Shown piece by piece: positions 1 to 7,902 of a stretch of 64,000 nucleotides of DNA (positions are counted from its first letter, which is position 1; every line of letters starts with the position of its first letter). Under the pieces are notes generated by a model, which saw only the letters and a list, made by a program, of their open reading frames with translations, made no database searches and was not told the origin of the DNA. Position numbers and translations under genes: made by a program. Origin of the DNA: Lentzea terrae (GTDB lineage Bacteria; Actinomycetota; Actinomycetes; Mycobacteriales; Pseudonocardiaceae); the NCBI RefSeq assembly GCF_003265345.1, contig NZ_QFWW01000022.1:14136-78135 (forward strand), in the 5' to 3' direction.

Positions 1-1
1 G

Positions 2-229
2 GTCACCGAGATCCAGGACGCGGCCAAGCGAATTCTCCTGCCGGAAGACGGTACGCCGATCCCGAGCCTGACCGTGCGGTTCGACGCCGCCCGTGACCGC
101 GTGGTGGTGACCACCGACGTGCCGGCGTGGGTCACCGACCCACTGCGCGCCGCCTACCCGAACCAGGTCGTGATCGAACCGGTCCCGCAGCTCGCACCGG
201 CCGGCTCCACCAGGGTCACCACCTCGTAG
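2..229 (+). CDS. C-terminal fragment of an unrecognised protein (partial)
   Basis: An open frame enters from the left edge and ends at a TAG at 227-229, leaving 75 residues. I do not recognise the family. The tail has alternating hydrophobic beta-like stretches (LTVRFD, RVVVTTD, QVVIEP) and a Ser/Thr-rich end. The base composition is typical of the window, and the frame ends 59 bp before the next gene, in the same direction, so it is likely the 3' end of a real gene. The function cannot be judged from this fragment. Confidence 0.5.
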   Translation, partial: VTEIQDAAKRILLPEDGTPIPSLTVRFDAARDRVVVTTDVPAWVTDPLRAAYPNQVVIEPVPQLAPAGSTRVTTS

Positions 230-288
230 CCGACCGCTTCAGGCACCATCCGCGCCGTTGCCAGGCGTGGACCCGAAAGGACAAGTTG

Positions 289-1581
289 ATGAGGATTCCC
301 CTTCACCGGGCGTTCCACAGCAGACGGCACCGCCGCGACAGCGGTCGGGCACGGAAGAAGTTCCTGGTACCGATGTTCACACTGGCTCTGCTGGCGAGCG
401 TGTTCCAACCTCTCGTGGCGCCGCAAACCGCATCGGCGGCCGTGGACGACTTCCGGCCGGCGACGTACAACATGCAGGGGAGCAGCGGCGGCAGCGCGAC
501 CAAGTGGTCCACCGACATCCCGCAAATCCTCCGGGGTGGCTACAACATGGTCGCGTTGCAGGAGGCCGGCCCTCAGCCACCTGGATGGCTGGCCTGGACC
601 TCGCAGTACCTGGAGGCCGACCAGAACTGGAGAGGTTGGCGTGTGCAGCACTACCGGTGGCGACCGCCCGGTCAGGCCGCCGACTGGAGCATCTACTTCC
701 TGCGTACCGACTTCGGTGCCAATCGGGTGAACCTCGCCATCCTGACCCAGCAACAGGCCAGCCACGTGATGGTCATCCGGCCCGCCGGCTGGCGAAACGG
801 GCTCCCGACCACCCGGCCGGCCCTGGGCATCACAGTGAACGGTACGGACTTCTACAGCGTCCACGCGTCGGCGTCAGGAGGCGGTGACGGCGCGCAGCTG
901 CTGTCGAACATCGCCGACACATCGCAGGGCAGCATCTGGGCCGCGATGGGCGACTGGAACCGGCCGCCCAACACGCTGCAAACCCAGCCGGGCTGGCACA
1001 AGTACATCTCCAACCGGGCCACTCACCAGAACAGCAGGGAACTGGACTACATGGTTTCCAACCAGCGGATGGCCGGCTACGGGGGCGTCCCCCGTGCGTA
1101 CGGATCCGATCATTACGCCGTCATGTTCCGCCGCTTGGCGGCAAACGCGGGCGTCATGTTGCTCAACTCCCACGACGGCGGCAAACACCTCGGCGTCCAG
1201 AACTCGGTGTGGGGGACTGCGGTCGTCAACGGTGGGACCCCCAACTCCGGCCTGTGGAAGTTCAAGGCTGCGGCACCCGGTCTCTACAACATCGTCAACG
1301 CCACAACAGGAACGTGCTGGAGTGACAACAACGGCAGGATCATCCAGTGGGGCTGCAACGGAGCTGCGGATCAGCTCTTCAAAGTGAGCTACTGGTGGGA
1401 CGTCCCCGATCAGATCCGGATCAGGCCGGTGAACCGGAGCACCCAGTGCGTCGGAGACGACAACCGGTGGGGTTGGGGCACGGAGGTCTTCACCACGGTG
1501 AACTGCAACAAGGGTGAGGCCCGGTTCAACATCCGGTACGACCGGGACCCCGGGCCCAACGCACCGCTCGTGGTGTTCTGA
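289..1581 (+). CDS. Secreted CdtB-like endonuclease (DNase I / EEP fold) with C-terminal ricin-like domain
   Basis: 430 residues. An ATG start at 289 is chosen because AAAGGA lies 7 bases upstream and a signal peptide follows: an Arg-rich n-region, a hydrophobic core and ASA cleavage near residue 52. Residues about 55-290 carry the endonuclease/exonuclease/phosphatase motifs in order: Asn61 in TYNMQG, Glu92 in LQEAG, His192 in YSVHAS, Asp222 and Asn224 in GDWNR, and Asp274-His275 in SDHYAV. The TYNMQGSS and LQEAG spellings resemble CdtB, the nuclease subunit of cytolethal distending toxin, more than sphingomyelinases. Residues about 310-430 look like a Cys-containing ricin/beta-trefoil domain (GLYNIVN, repeated QW/GW-type turns), which would bind carbohydrate. 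The likely job is an exported DNase; a toxin role is inference. A strong terminator hairpin follows. Confidence 0.8.
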   Translation: MRIPLHRAFHSRRHRRDSGRARKKFLVPMFTLALLASVFQPLVAPQTASAAVDDFRPATYNMQGSSGGSATKWSTDIPQILRGGYNMVALQEAGPQPPGWLAWTSQYLEADQNWRGWRVQHYRWRPPGQAADWSIYFLRTDFGANRVNLAILTQQQASHVMVIRPAGWRNGLPTTRPALGITVNGTDFYSVHASASGGGDGAQLLSNIADTSQGSIWAAMGDWNRPPNTLQTQPGWHKYISNRATHQNSRELDYMVSNQRMAGYGGVPRAYGSDHYAVMFRRLAANAGVMLLNSHDGGKHLGVQNSVWGTAVVNGGTPNSGLWKFKAAAPGLYNIVNATTGTCWSDNNGRIIQWGCNGAADQLFKVSYWWDVPDQIRIRPVNRSTQCVGDDNRWGWGTEVFTTVNCNKGEARFNIRYDRDPGPNAPLVVF

Positions 1582-1597
1582 ACCGCGGCATGATCAC

Positions 1598-1629
1598 GGT
1601 AGGGGTTCGGGGCCGCCCGAACCCCTACC
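1598..1629. terminator. Strong hairpin terminator after the CdtB-like gene
   Basis: A 14-bp perfect stem (1598-1611 with 1616-1629) has a 4-base loop and lies 17 bp after the stop of the nuclease gene. It isolates that gene from the pentapeptide-repeat gene starting at 1654. There is no T-run, as is usual in high-GC actinomycetes. Confidence 0.8.
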
Positions 1630-1653
1630 TGCGCCGAAGTATCCTGATCGACG

Positions 1654-2442
1654 ATGGACGAGCTCAAAGGCGACTGCGCCAACTGTTTCGGGTTGTGCTG
1701 CGTCGCGCTGCCGTTCGCGAAGTCGGCGGACTTCGCGGCCACCAAGGACGCCGGTACGCCGTGCCGCAACCTGCTGGCCGATCACCGGTGCGGCATCCAC
1801 GACCAGTTGCGGCCCAAGGGTTATCCCGGCTGCACGGTGTACGACTGCTTCGGTGCGGGGCAGCGGGTGTCGCAGACGGTGTTCCGGGGCAACGACTGGC
1901 GCACCGGTGAGCGGCAGAAGATGTTCGCGGTGTTCCCCGTGGTGCGGCAGCTGCACGAGCTGCTCTGGTACCTCGCCGAGGCCCGCCGGCTCGACCCGCA
2001 CGACGATCTCGACGACGCCTACGCTGAGGTAGAGCGGCACACGGTCGCGGAGCCGGACGACATACTGCGGCTCGACGTCGCGGAGGTCCGGGCGAAGGTC
2101 AACGTCCTGCTGCTGCGCACCAGCGAACGGCTGCGGTCGAGCGCGAAGTCCTACCGGGGCGCGGACCTGATCGGCGCGCGGATGCGGAACAAGAACCTGA
2201 GCAGCGCCGACTTCCGCGGTGCCTACCTGATCGCCGCGGACCTCACGAACGCCGACCTGTCGCGGGCGGACATGATCGGGGCCGACCTGCGTGGCGCGGA
2301 GCTGTCGGGTGCGGACCTGAGCACCTGCCTGTTCCTGACGCAGCCGCAGGTCAACGCCGCGCGCGGGAACGCGAGGACGAAGCTGCCGGAGGCGTTGACC
2401 CGGCCGTCGCACTGGGCCGCGGGGTCCGGCAAGCGCCGCTAG
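1654..2442 (+). CDS. Pentapeptide-repeat protein with N-terminal cysteine cluster
   Basis: 262 residues. The N-terminal half has a cysteine-rich motif (CANCFGLCC, then spaced C, CGIHD and C..YDC) of the kind seen in YkgJ-like metal-binding proteins. The C-terminal half (about 165-235) is a run of A(D/N)LxxADL-type pentapeptide repeats, which form a right-handed quadrilateral beta-helix. This architecture is common in actinomycetes and its role is not established. It is predicted cytoplasmic, with no signal peptide. The gene is monocistronic, following a terminator. Confidence 0.8.
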   Translation: MDELKGDCANCFGLCCVALPFAKSADFAATKDAGTPCRNLLADHRCGIHDQLRPKGYPGCTVYDCFGAGQRVSQTVFRGNDWRTGERQKMFAVFPVVRQLHELLWYLAEARRLDPHDDLDDAYAEVERHTVAEPDDILRLDVAEVRAKVNVLLLRTSERLRSSAKSYRGADLIGARMRNKNLSSADFRGAYLIAADLTNADLSRADMIGADLRGAELSGADLSTCLFLTQPQVNAARGNARTKLPEALTRPSHWAAGSGKRR

Positions 2443-2486
2443 AGGTTGTCAGGGCGGTGTCAGCGGCCGCTGCGAGAGTGCCGATC

Positions 2487-2897
2487 ATGAAGAAGGCACT
2501 ACTGATCATCGCCGCCGCGGTGGCGGGCATGCTCGCGCCCGGCGTCGCGCACGCCGAGACCCCGCCCGGTTGCGCGTCGGCCCAGCAGATCGGGGCGACC
2601 GCGCACGTGAAGTTCGGCAGCGAGACGGCGGCGAGCGTGAAGCAGTTCGCGGGCTGTGGCAAGAACTGGGGCTACGTCTTCGTGTGGGCGGACTGGGCGG
2701 CGCGGCACGACCTGTTCCACGTCACCGCCGCGGTGGCGACCGACGACAACGTCAACCACGGCAAGGTGATCGGTCGGCTGGAGCAACGCGAGGTGTGGTC
2801 CAAGGCCGCCGGCACCGTCAACAGGTGCACGCGGGCGATGGGCCGGGTCGCGCTCGGCGAGGACGGCTGGGGCGCCTACTCGAGCAGGCGCTGCTGA
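2487..2897 (+). CDS. Small secreted protein of unknown function
   Basis: 136 residues. The start at 2487 (MKK...) is chosen over an upstream in-frame GTG at 2457 because it begins a textbook signal peptide (two Lys, a hydrophobic core, AHA cleavage near residue 23). The mature protein of about 113 residues has four Cys, suggesting disulfides, and is rich in aromatic residues (WADWAARHD). I do not recognise a family. A 12-bp NotI-type palindrome lies just upstream at 2461-2472. Confidence 0.65.
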   Translation: MKKALLIIAAAVAGMLAPGVAHAETPPGCASAQQIGATAHVKFGSETAASVKQFAGCGKNWGYVFVWADWAARHDLFHVTAAVATDDNVNHGKVIGRLEQREVWSKAAGTVNRCTRAMGRVALGEDGWGAYSSRRC

Positions 2898-3038
2898 TTG
2901 CTCCGGTCGGCAACGACACCTTGGTTGGGCTGGGCTACCGCAGCCACAATCGCGCCGGGCGCATACGTGACGCGGCATCCGCACTTTGTCCCTGCAACGG
3001 GCACGTGAGCTGCTGACCGGCGCTCTGGACCGCGAGCT

Positions 3039-3803
3039 CTAGACCGACAGGCGCTGCTGGGCGACCGCGCGGGCGAAGCCCTCGACGTTGTCCAGCATGA
3101 TGTTGTGGCCGGTGTTGGGCACGGAGACGATCTGGACGCCGGCGGCGGTGAGTTCGCGGGCACCGGAGGGCGGGGCGTCCTCGGGGTGCAGGAAGACGCG
3201 CGGGATCTCCAGTTCCAGCAACAGTTTCCGCATCGTTGGCGACGTGCCGCGGACGAGGTCGACCGCACTGCGGTAGAGGGCTTCGCGGCCGGCCATGCGC
3301 ATGGTGGCGGCCCAGTGCGGGCCGACGTCGCGCAGCACGCGGTCGAAGCCGTGGGAGAGGAAGTCGGCCTCACCGTAGGCGGCGATACCGCGGCTGCCGG
3401 GTGCGCCCAGGGCGGGCGTGGCCGGATCGACGTGCGGGTCGACGAGCACGAGTGAACGCACCATCTCGGGGTGGCGCGCGGCCAGCACGATGGCGACGGC
3501 GCCGCCCATGCTGTGGCCGATGATCTCGCTGCGCCGCAGCCCGATCTTGGCCAGCGCGACGGCGAGGGCGTCGGCGTGGCCTTCGAGGGAGTAGGCGAAT
3601 CCGGTGGGGCGGTCGCTGATGCCGAAGCCGAGCAGGTCCATCATCAGGCTGCGGCGGCCGGCGAGCAGCGGGTGTGCGACGGCTTCGGCGTAGTAGGGCG
3701 CCGAGGACGCGCCGAGGCCGTGCAGGTAGACGCGAGCGGGCGTGGCGCCCGGTACTTCGACCCAGCGGATCCGGACACCAGGTCTGATCTCGACGGCGCG
3801 CAT
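3039..3803 (-). CDS. Alpha/beta hydrolase
   Basis: 254 residues with a complete alpha/beta-hydrolase layout: oxyanion motif HGLGAS near residue 28, nucleophile elbow GHSMGG (Ser near residue 97), and a C-terminal catalytic His in NTGHNIML near residue 233. It is cytoplasmic, with no signal peptide. The substrate is unknown; the size and lid fit esterase, lactonase or C-C hydrolase-like members. It is transcribed alone, and its upstream region holds a 12-bp tandem repeat (3858-3881) that may be an operator. Confidence 0.8.
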   Translation of the reverse strand: MRAVEIRPGVRIRWVEVPGATPARVYLHGLGASSAPYYAEAVAHPLLAGRRSLMMDLLGFGISDRPTGFAYSLEGHADALAVALAKIGLRRSEIIGHSMGGAVAIVLAARHPEMVRSLVLVDPHVDPATPALGAPGSRGIAAYGEADFLSHGFDRVLRDVGPHWAATMRMAGREALYRSAVDLVRGTSPTMRKLLLELEIPRVFLHPEDAPPSGARELTAAGVQIVSVPNTGHNIMLDNVEGFARAVAQQRLSV

Positions 3804-3857
3804 TTCTCTCCCCGCGTGATTTCGGCTTCCGGACCCTACCCCGCGTCCACGTGAAGT

Positions 3858-3881
3858 GAGACCCGTTTCGAGACCGGTTTC
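3858..3881. repeat. Tandem 12-bp repeat, possible operator upstream of the hydrolase
   Basis: GAGACCCGTTTC and GAGACCGGTTTC stand head to tail with one mismatch. They are bounded by TGAGA (3857-3861) and TCTCA (3880-3884), which pair as an outer palindrome. The element sits about 55 bp upstream of the hydrolase start on the minus strand, a usual place for a repressor or activator site. Which protein binds it is unknown. Confidence 0.4.
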
Positions 3882-3884
3882 TCA

Positions 3885-4235
3885 CTAGTCGACGAGTCGC
3901 GCCGAGACGACTGCGAGGAGCAGCGTGACGGCGGTGAACACGAAGGTGTAGCTGAATCCTATGGCGGCGTGCGGCGGGCGTGACCGCGCTCCCTCGCACA
4001 GGTGGAGCTCCCAGCAGGCGGCGCCCAGTCCGAAGATCAGCCACGGCACGACGATCAGCGCGACGGTGGGTCCGCCGAGCAGGCCGCTGACCACGAACGG
4101 CGTTGCGGCGACGAGAAGTCCGGTTGCCGCGGCGATCATCCACGGCTTGCCTGCGGGTTCGCCGGACAGGCGCCCGGCGGCGGTGGCGACGGCGGTGGGT
4201 GTCAGCGGTAGCACCCAGGCGTGGCGGAGGGGCAC
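3885..4235 (-). CDS. Small integral membrane protein
   Basis: About 116 residues if the GTG at 4235 is used, the only common start codon between the upstream TetR stop and the first membrane segment. Three or four hydrophobic segments are visible (LLVAATPFVVSGLLGG, VALIVVPWLIFGLGAA, FVFTAVTLLLAVVSA). There is no recognisable family motif. It lies 45 bp downstream of the TetR gene on the same strand, so it may be co-transcribed with it. The start is uncertain because no clear ribosome-binding site is present. Confidence 0.5.
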   Translation of the reverse strand: MPLRHAWVLPLTPTAVATAAGRLSGEPAGKPWMIAAATGLLVAATPFVVSGLLGGPTVALIVVPWLIFGLGAACWELHLCEGARSRPPHAAIGFSYTFVFTAVTLLLAVVSARLVD

Positions 4236-4279
4236 CCGCGTGATCGTCGTCGATGCGTGCGTTGATCGACAGACGCCGA

Positions 4280-4816
4280 TCAGCCGATCCCGAGTGCGGC
4301 GCGCGCGGCCGTCACGGTGGCGGACCTCAGTTCGTCGAGGGGCGCGTCGGGGAACTGCATGGTGCAGTCCTGCATGCCGCCGAACGCCAGCACCGCGCGT
4401 GCTTCCTGTTGCAGCGTCGGCTCCGGCCCGAAAACCAGCCGGGTCAGGCGGGCGCGCCACGAGAGCACCATGTCGACCAGGCCCAGCTCCGCGAGTGTGG
4501 TCATTTCCGTGAGCAGCAGCAGGATGCCGGCGCGGTGGCGGTAGTTGAAGTCGAAGAACCCTTCGAGGAGCTCGATGGCCGATACGTCGGCACGCTGCTC
4601 CATGCGCGCGATGAACTGCTCGCCGTCTTCGAGCAGCGGCGTGACGATGCTGCGGACCAGGTCCTCGCGTGAGGAGAAGTGGTAGTAGAGCGCGGGTTTG
4701 GTGATGCCGAGGCGGTCGGCTATCTCCTGCAGGCTCGTCTGCTGCACGCCCTTGGTGGCGAACAGCTCGCGCGCGGTCTGCAGGATCCGCTGTTTGGTGT
4801 CGGACTGTCTGGCCAC
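4280..4816 (-). CDS. TetR/AcrR-family repressor
   Basis: 178 residues from a GTG start. An N-terminal HTH (ARELFATKGVQQTSLQEIADRL, broken by ITKPALYYHFSSRE) gives the classic TetR signature at residues 10-55. The rest is a helical ligand-binding domain. It is divergent from an FAD monooxygenase with two matching inverted operators between them, so it most likely represses both itself and the monooxygenase, relieved by a monooxygenase substrate or a drug-like molecule (inferred from arrangement). Confidence 0.9.
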   Translation of the reverse strand: MARQSDTKQRILQTARELFATKGVQQTSLQEIADRLGITKPALYYHFSSREDLVRSIVTPLLEDGEQFIARMEQRADVSAIELLEGFFDFNYRHRAGILLLLTEMTTLAELGLVDMVLSWRARLTRLVFGPEPTLQQEARAVLAFGGMQDCTMQFPDAPLDELRSATVTAARAALGIG

Positions 4817-4825
4817 GCGCCGAAT

Positions 4826-4845
4826 CTTACTTAACGGACGGTAAA
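4826..4845. promoter_or_regulatory. TetR operator, copy 1
   Basis: A CTTAC-N10-GTAAA element lies 10 bp upstream of the tetR start. Together with the copy at 4872-4891 it forms an 18/19-match inverted repeat: its core, TTAACGGACGG, is the reverse complement of CCGACCGTTAA apart from one base. It is placed to block tetR transcription. Confidence 0.7.
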
Positions 4846-4871
4846 AGCAGGTGTAGGCTCGCGAACAGGGG

Positions 4872-4891
4872 CTTACCGACCGTTAAGTAAG
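4872..4891. promoter_or_regulatory. TetR operator, copy 2
   Basis: A CTTAC-N10-GTAAG element lies 10 bp upstream of the monooxygenase start, in mirror orientation to the copy at 4826-4845. Each copy sits the same distance from the gene it faces, so one repressor can close both promoters. Confidence 0.7.
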
Positions 4892-4901
4892 GGGCGTTGA
4901 C

Positions 4902-6110
4902 GTGCGGATTCTCATTTCGGGGGCGAGTATCGCGGGTCCGGTGCTGGCGTACTGGCTCACCCGGTACGGGCACGAGGTGACGGTGGTGGAGCGGTCGCCG
5001 GTGCTGCGCAAGACGGGTGGGCACGCGGTCGACCTGTTCAAGCCGGCGATGGACATCTCGGAGAAGATGGGCGTTCTGCCGCGCATCGAGTCGCTGGCGA
5101 CGGGCACGCAGCGGCTGAAGTTCCTGCGCGAGGGGACGCGCAAGCCGATCAGCGGGGACGTCACGAAGATCTTCGCCGCCGCGTCGGACCGGCACGTCGA
5201 GGTCATGCGCGACGACCTGAGCGAGATCTACTACGACGCCGCGCGGGAGGACGTCGAGTACCTGTTCGGCGACTCGATCACGTCGATCGGCGAGGACGGC
5301 GACGTGACGTTCGAGGTGGGCTCGCCACGGGGGTTCGACCTCGTCGTCGGGGCGGACGGGCTGCACTCGAACGTGCGCAAGTTGGTGTTCGGGGAGGTCG
5401 CGAAGACGTTCACGGGCGCGTATCTGGCGGTGTTGTCGGTGCCGCGGGAGCTGGGTGAGCCGGGTGCGATGAGCGGGCACATCGGGCCTGGGCGCAGCGC
5501 GCAGGTGTACGGGGCGCGGCACATCGACGACGCGCGGGCCGTGTTCCTGTTCCGCTCGCCCGAGCTGGAGTACCACCACCGGGACGTGGCACGGCAGAAG
5601 CAGCTGCTGCGGGAGGCGTTCGCCGGGCTGCACCCCGAGGTCGACCAGTGGCTGACCTACCTCGACAGCGATCGGGTGTTCTACTTCGACTCGATCACGC
5701 AGCTGCGGGAGGACACCTGGTCGCGGGGGCGGGTGGCGCTGGTCGGCGACGCGGCCTACTGCCCGGGGCCGGCGATCGGTGGCAGCACGAGCCTGGCGGT
5801 GCTGGGCGCGTACGTGCTGGCCGGTGAGCTGTCGCGGCACAGCTACGACGTGGCGTTCACGCGCTACGAGAACGAGATGCGGGATCTGGTGCACGCCAGC
5901 AGGGAGTTCGCGCTGGGCGTGGCGAAGACGCTGATCCCCACGACCCGCCTGGGCGTGACGGCGTTGACGCGCGGCATGCAGCTGGTGACGTCGCTGCCGT
6001 CGTGGCTGGTGCGGCCGGTGGCCAAGCTCAACTCGAAGGGCATCCGGCTGCACGACTCGATGCGCGTGCAGGACTACGAGCGTCAGGGCGCCGGCGTACC
6101 GGCGCCCTGA
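4902..6110 (+). CDS. FAD-dependent monooxygenase (PHBH-fold)
   Basis: 402 residues from a GTG start right after the operator. The N-terminal Rossmann motif GASIAGP (residues 7-13) binds FAD. DLVVGADGLHSNVR near residue 146 is the DG motif, and RVALVGDAAYCPGPAIGG near residue 285 is the GD motif. This is the group A flavin hydroxylase family (p-hydroxybenzoate hydroxylase fold), whose members hydroxylate aromatic compounds or inactivate drugs such as tetracyclines or rifamycins. The substrate cannot be told. Regulation by the divergent TetR suggests an inducible detoxification or catabolic role. Confidence 0.85.
   Translation: MRILISGASIAGPVLAYWLTRYGHEVTVVERSPVLRKTGGHAVDLFKPAMDISEKMGVLPRIESLATGTQRLKFLREGTRKPISGDVTKIFAAASDRHVEVMRDDLSEIYYDAAREDVEYLFGDSITSIGEDGDVTFEVGSPRGFDLVVGADGLHSNVRKLVFGEVAKTFTGAYLAVLSVPRELGEPGAMSGHIGPGRSAQVYGARHIDDARAVFLFRSPELEYHHRDVARQKQLLREAFAGLHPEVDQWLTYLDSDRVFYFDSITQLREDTWSRGRVALVGDAAYCPGPAIGGSTSLAVLGAYVLAGELSRHSYDVAFTRYENEMRDLVHASREFALGVAKTLIPTTRLGVTALTRGMQLVTSLPSWLVRPVAKLNSKGIRLHDSMRVQDYERQGAGVPAP
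6084..6109. terminator. Hairpin overlapping the stop of the monooxygenase
   Basis: An 11-bp perfect stem (6084-6094 with 6099-6109) with loop CGTA includes the last codons and most of the TGA stop. It probably terminates the monooxygenase transcript from within its own 3' end. Confidence 0.6.
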
Positions 6111-6119
6111 CGGCTCGGT

Positions 6120-6152
6120 TCAGCTCAGAACTGCGGGTCAGCTCAGAACTGC
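6120..6152. repeat. 15-bp direct repeat duplicating the end of the carboxypeptidase gene
   Basis: TCAGCTCAGAACTGC occurs at 6120-6134 and again at 6138-6152, 18 bp apart. On the minus strand this is the last codons plus stop of the carboxypeptidase gene, copied once just beyond the stop. It is likely a small slippage duplication with no coding effect. Confidence 0.7.
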
Positions 6153-7798
6153 AGGCTCCACTTGTCGAGGAACCCGGTGTCCTGGGCCGCATTGTCGTTG
6201 ACCCTCAGCTGCCAGTTGCCGTTGGCGACCTCGCTGGAGGCGTTGACGGTGTAGGTGTTGTTGATGTTGTCGGTGCTGCCGCCGGCGCGGTTGTGCAGGG
6301 TGTAGACGGTGCCGTCCGGGGCGACCAGGTCGACCTTGAGGTCGCCCTGGTAGGTGTGCTTGATGTCCACGGCGACCTTGAGGGTCGACGGGGCGTTGCC
6401 GGTCACCTCGGACACCGCGATCGGCGAGTTGATCGTGCTGTTGTCGGCGATCGCGAAGTCCGTGGCGTTCTCGAAGTACTTGCCGGGCGGCGGCGTGACA
6501 CCGCAGTACTGCCCTTCCTTGCCGATGGCCTCGTACGGGCAGTCGGCGCGTTCCAGCAGCTGCAGCACGGCCTCCTTGTTGCGGGAGGTCTGCGCCGGGA
6601 TCACCTCGTCGGGCGGGTAGAAGCCGCCACCGCCGGCGCTGCCGGGGTACATCTCGAAGGTGTAGGCGAAGATGCCCTGCGTGCCCCACAGCCAGTCCGG
6701 GATGGTCCCGTCGGTGATGTAGAGGTCGCTGGACTGCTCGGGCGTGTAGTTGTTGGTCGCCGCCATCTGCTGGCCGATGGTGCGGAACGTGTCGTGCTGG
6801 TCCTGGGTCAGGCCCGGCGCGACGTCGTCGTAGGTCCAGCCCCACGGCCACAGGATGAGCTCGCTGTAGGTGTGGAAGTCGATGGCGGCGCCGATCTGCT
6901 GCTTGCCACCGACGTTGCGGCCGCGCACGAAGTCGGCCACGACCTTGACCTCGGGCGCGGACTCCGCGCTCGGCCCGCGGTAGGTGTCACTGCCGGTGCT
7001 GCCGGACGAACCGCCGCAGCAGCCCCACTTGTAGTTCCAGTTGCGGTTGAGGTCGGTGCCGACGTTGCTCGAGCCGGCGTTGGGCTGCCGGTTCTTGCGC
7101 CACGACCGGTAGGTGCCGGTCGCGATGTCGTACTCGCCGCCGTCGGGGTTGACGTCGGGGATGATCCAGATCTCGCGGGTGTTCACGAGGTCCGTGAGCC
7201 GCGCTTCCGAGCCGTACTTCGTGGTGAACTCTTTGATCAGGTACAACGCCATTTCGACGGTGAGGTGCTCACGGGCGTGCTGGTGGTGCGTGAACAGCAC
7301 CTCCGGCTCGTTCTCGTCGACGCCGACGTTGTCGCTGATCTTGAGCGCGATGATGTCGCGGTTCTCGTAGGACTTGCCGATGACCTGCTTGCTGAGGATG
7401 TTCGGGTAGGCCGCGACCGCACTGTTGATCTCGGCGGTCATCTCGGCGTAGTTGTGGTAGTTCGAGTCCGCGGCGGGGAAGTCGAACGGGCCGATCTCGG
7501 CGTTCGCCTCCATCCGCTTGGGCAGCTCGGTGACCTCGAAGCCCTGGGCCTTGAGGTTGCGCACCTCGCGCTCGGTGGCGGTGATCACGACGATGCCGTG
7601 CTCCTCGACCGAGTCGATCGCGGCGCCGGACTTGGCGAGCTTCGTCCGCTGGTCAACGGTGCGGACGTTGCTCACCTGGTAGTTCGTCGACGTTTCCTGA
7701 GCGCTCGGGGCCGCGCCGGTGGGCACGCCTCCCATGGTGAACACGACGCTCGCGGCGACGGTTACCCCGATCAGGGGTCTGAGATGGCTCTTTCGCAT
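6143..7798 (-). CDS. Secreted zinc carboxypeptidase (M14) with C-terminal P-domain
   Basis: 551 residues. The ATG at 7798 follows an AAAGGG ribosome site and opens a signal peptide (MRKSH..., hydrophobic core, cleavage near residue 30). Residues 35-110 look like a propeptide. The catalytic domain has zinc ligands His174 and Glu177 in HAREH, the third ligand in IDFHTYSELILWPWG, and the catalytic Glu in FAYTFEMYPG, as in carboxypeptidase T/B relatives. Residues about 440-551 form a proprotein-convertase P-domain (HTYQGDLKVDLVAPDG, NGNWQLRV), which stabilises or targets exported proteases. The role is extracellular peptide trimming, likely nutritional. Confidence 0.92.
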   Translation of the reverse strand: MRKSHLRPLIGVTVAASVVFTMGGVPTGAAPSAQETSTNYQVSNVRTVDQRTKLAKSGAAIDSVEEHGIVVITATEREVRNLKAQGFEVTELPKRMEANAEIGPFDFPAADSNYHNYAEMTAEINSAVAAYPNILSKQVIGKSYENRDIIALKISDNVGVDENEPEVLFTHHQHAREHLTVEMALYLIKEFTTKYGSEARLTDLVNTREIWIIPDVNPDGGEYDIATGTYRSWRKNRQPNAGSSNVGTDLNRNWNYKWGCCGGSSGSTGSDTYRGPSAESAPEVKVVADFVRGRNVGGKQQIGAAIDFHTYSELILWPWGWTYDDVAPGLTQDQHDTFRTIGQQMAATNNYTPEQSSDLYITDGTIPDWLWGTQGIFAYTFEMYPGSAGGGGFYPPDEVIPAQTSRNKEAVLQLLERADCPYEAIGKEGQYCGVTPPPGKYFENATDFAIADNSTINSPIAVSEVTGNAPSTLKVAVDIKHTYQGDLKVDLVAPDGTVYTLHNRAGGSTDNINNTYTVNASSEVANGNWQLRVNDNAAQDTGFLDKWSLQF

Positions 7799-7902
7799 GC
7801 AGGGCAACCCTTTCGAACCACGGCAGGGACATGGCTGTGCCCTGTGTAGTCCGTGTGAAGGCTCACTGTCATCCCGCCATCCGTATGGGCTTAGCTGGTG
7901 AG

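Noticed and set aside
154..864. Long minus-strand open frame opposite the CdtB-like gene
   Set aside because: Arg/Gly/Pro-rich shadow with no motif; the plus-strand protein has signal peptide and catalytic residues.
1594..2412. 272-codon minus-strand frame opposite the pentapeptide gene
   Set aside because: Repetitive QVR/GVR composition that mirrors the pentapeptide repeats on the other strand.
6088..6160. The 15-bp direct repeat at the end of the carboxypeptidase as an integration (att) site
   Set aside because: The copies are 18 bp apart with nothing between them and no recombinase nearby; slippage is simpler.
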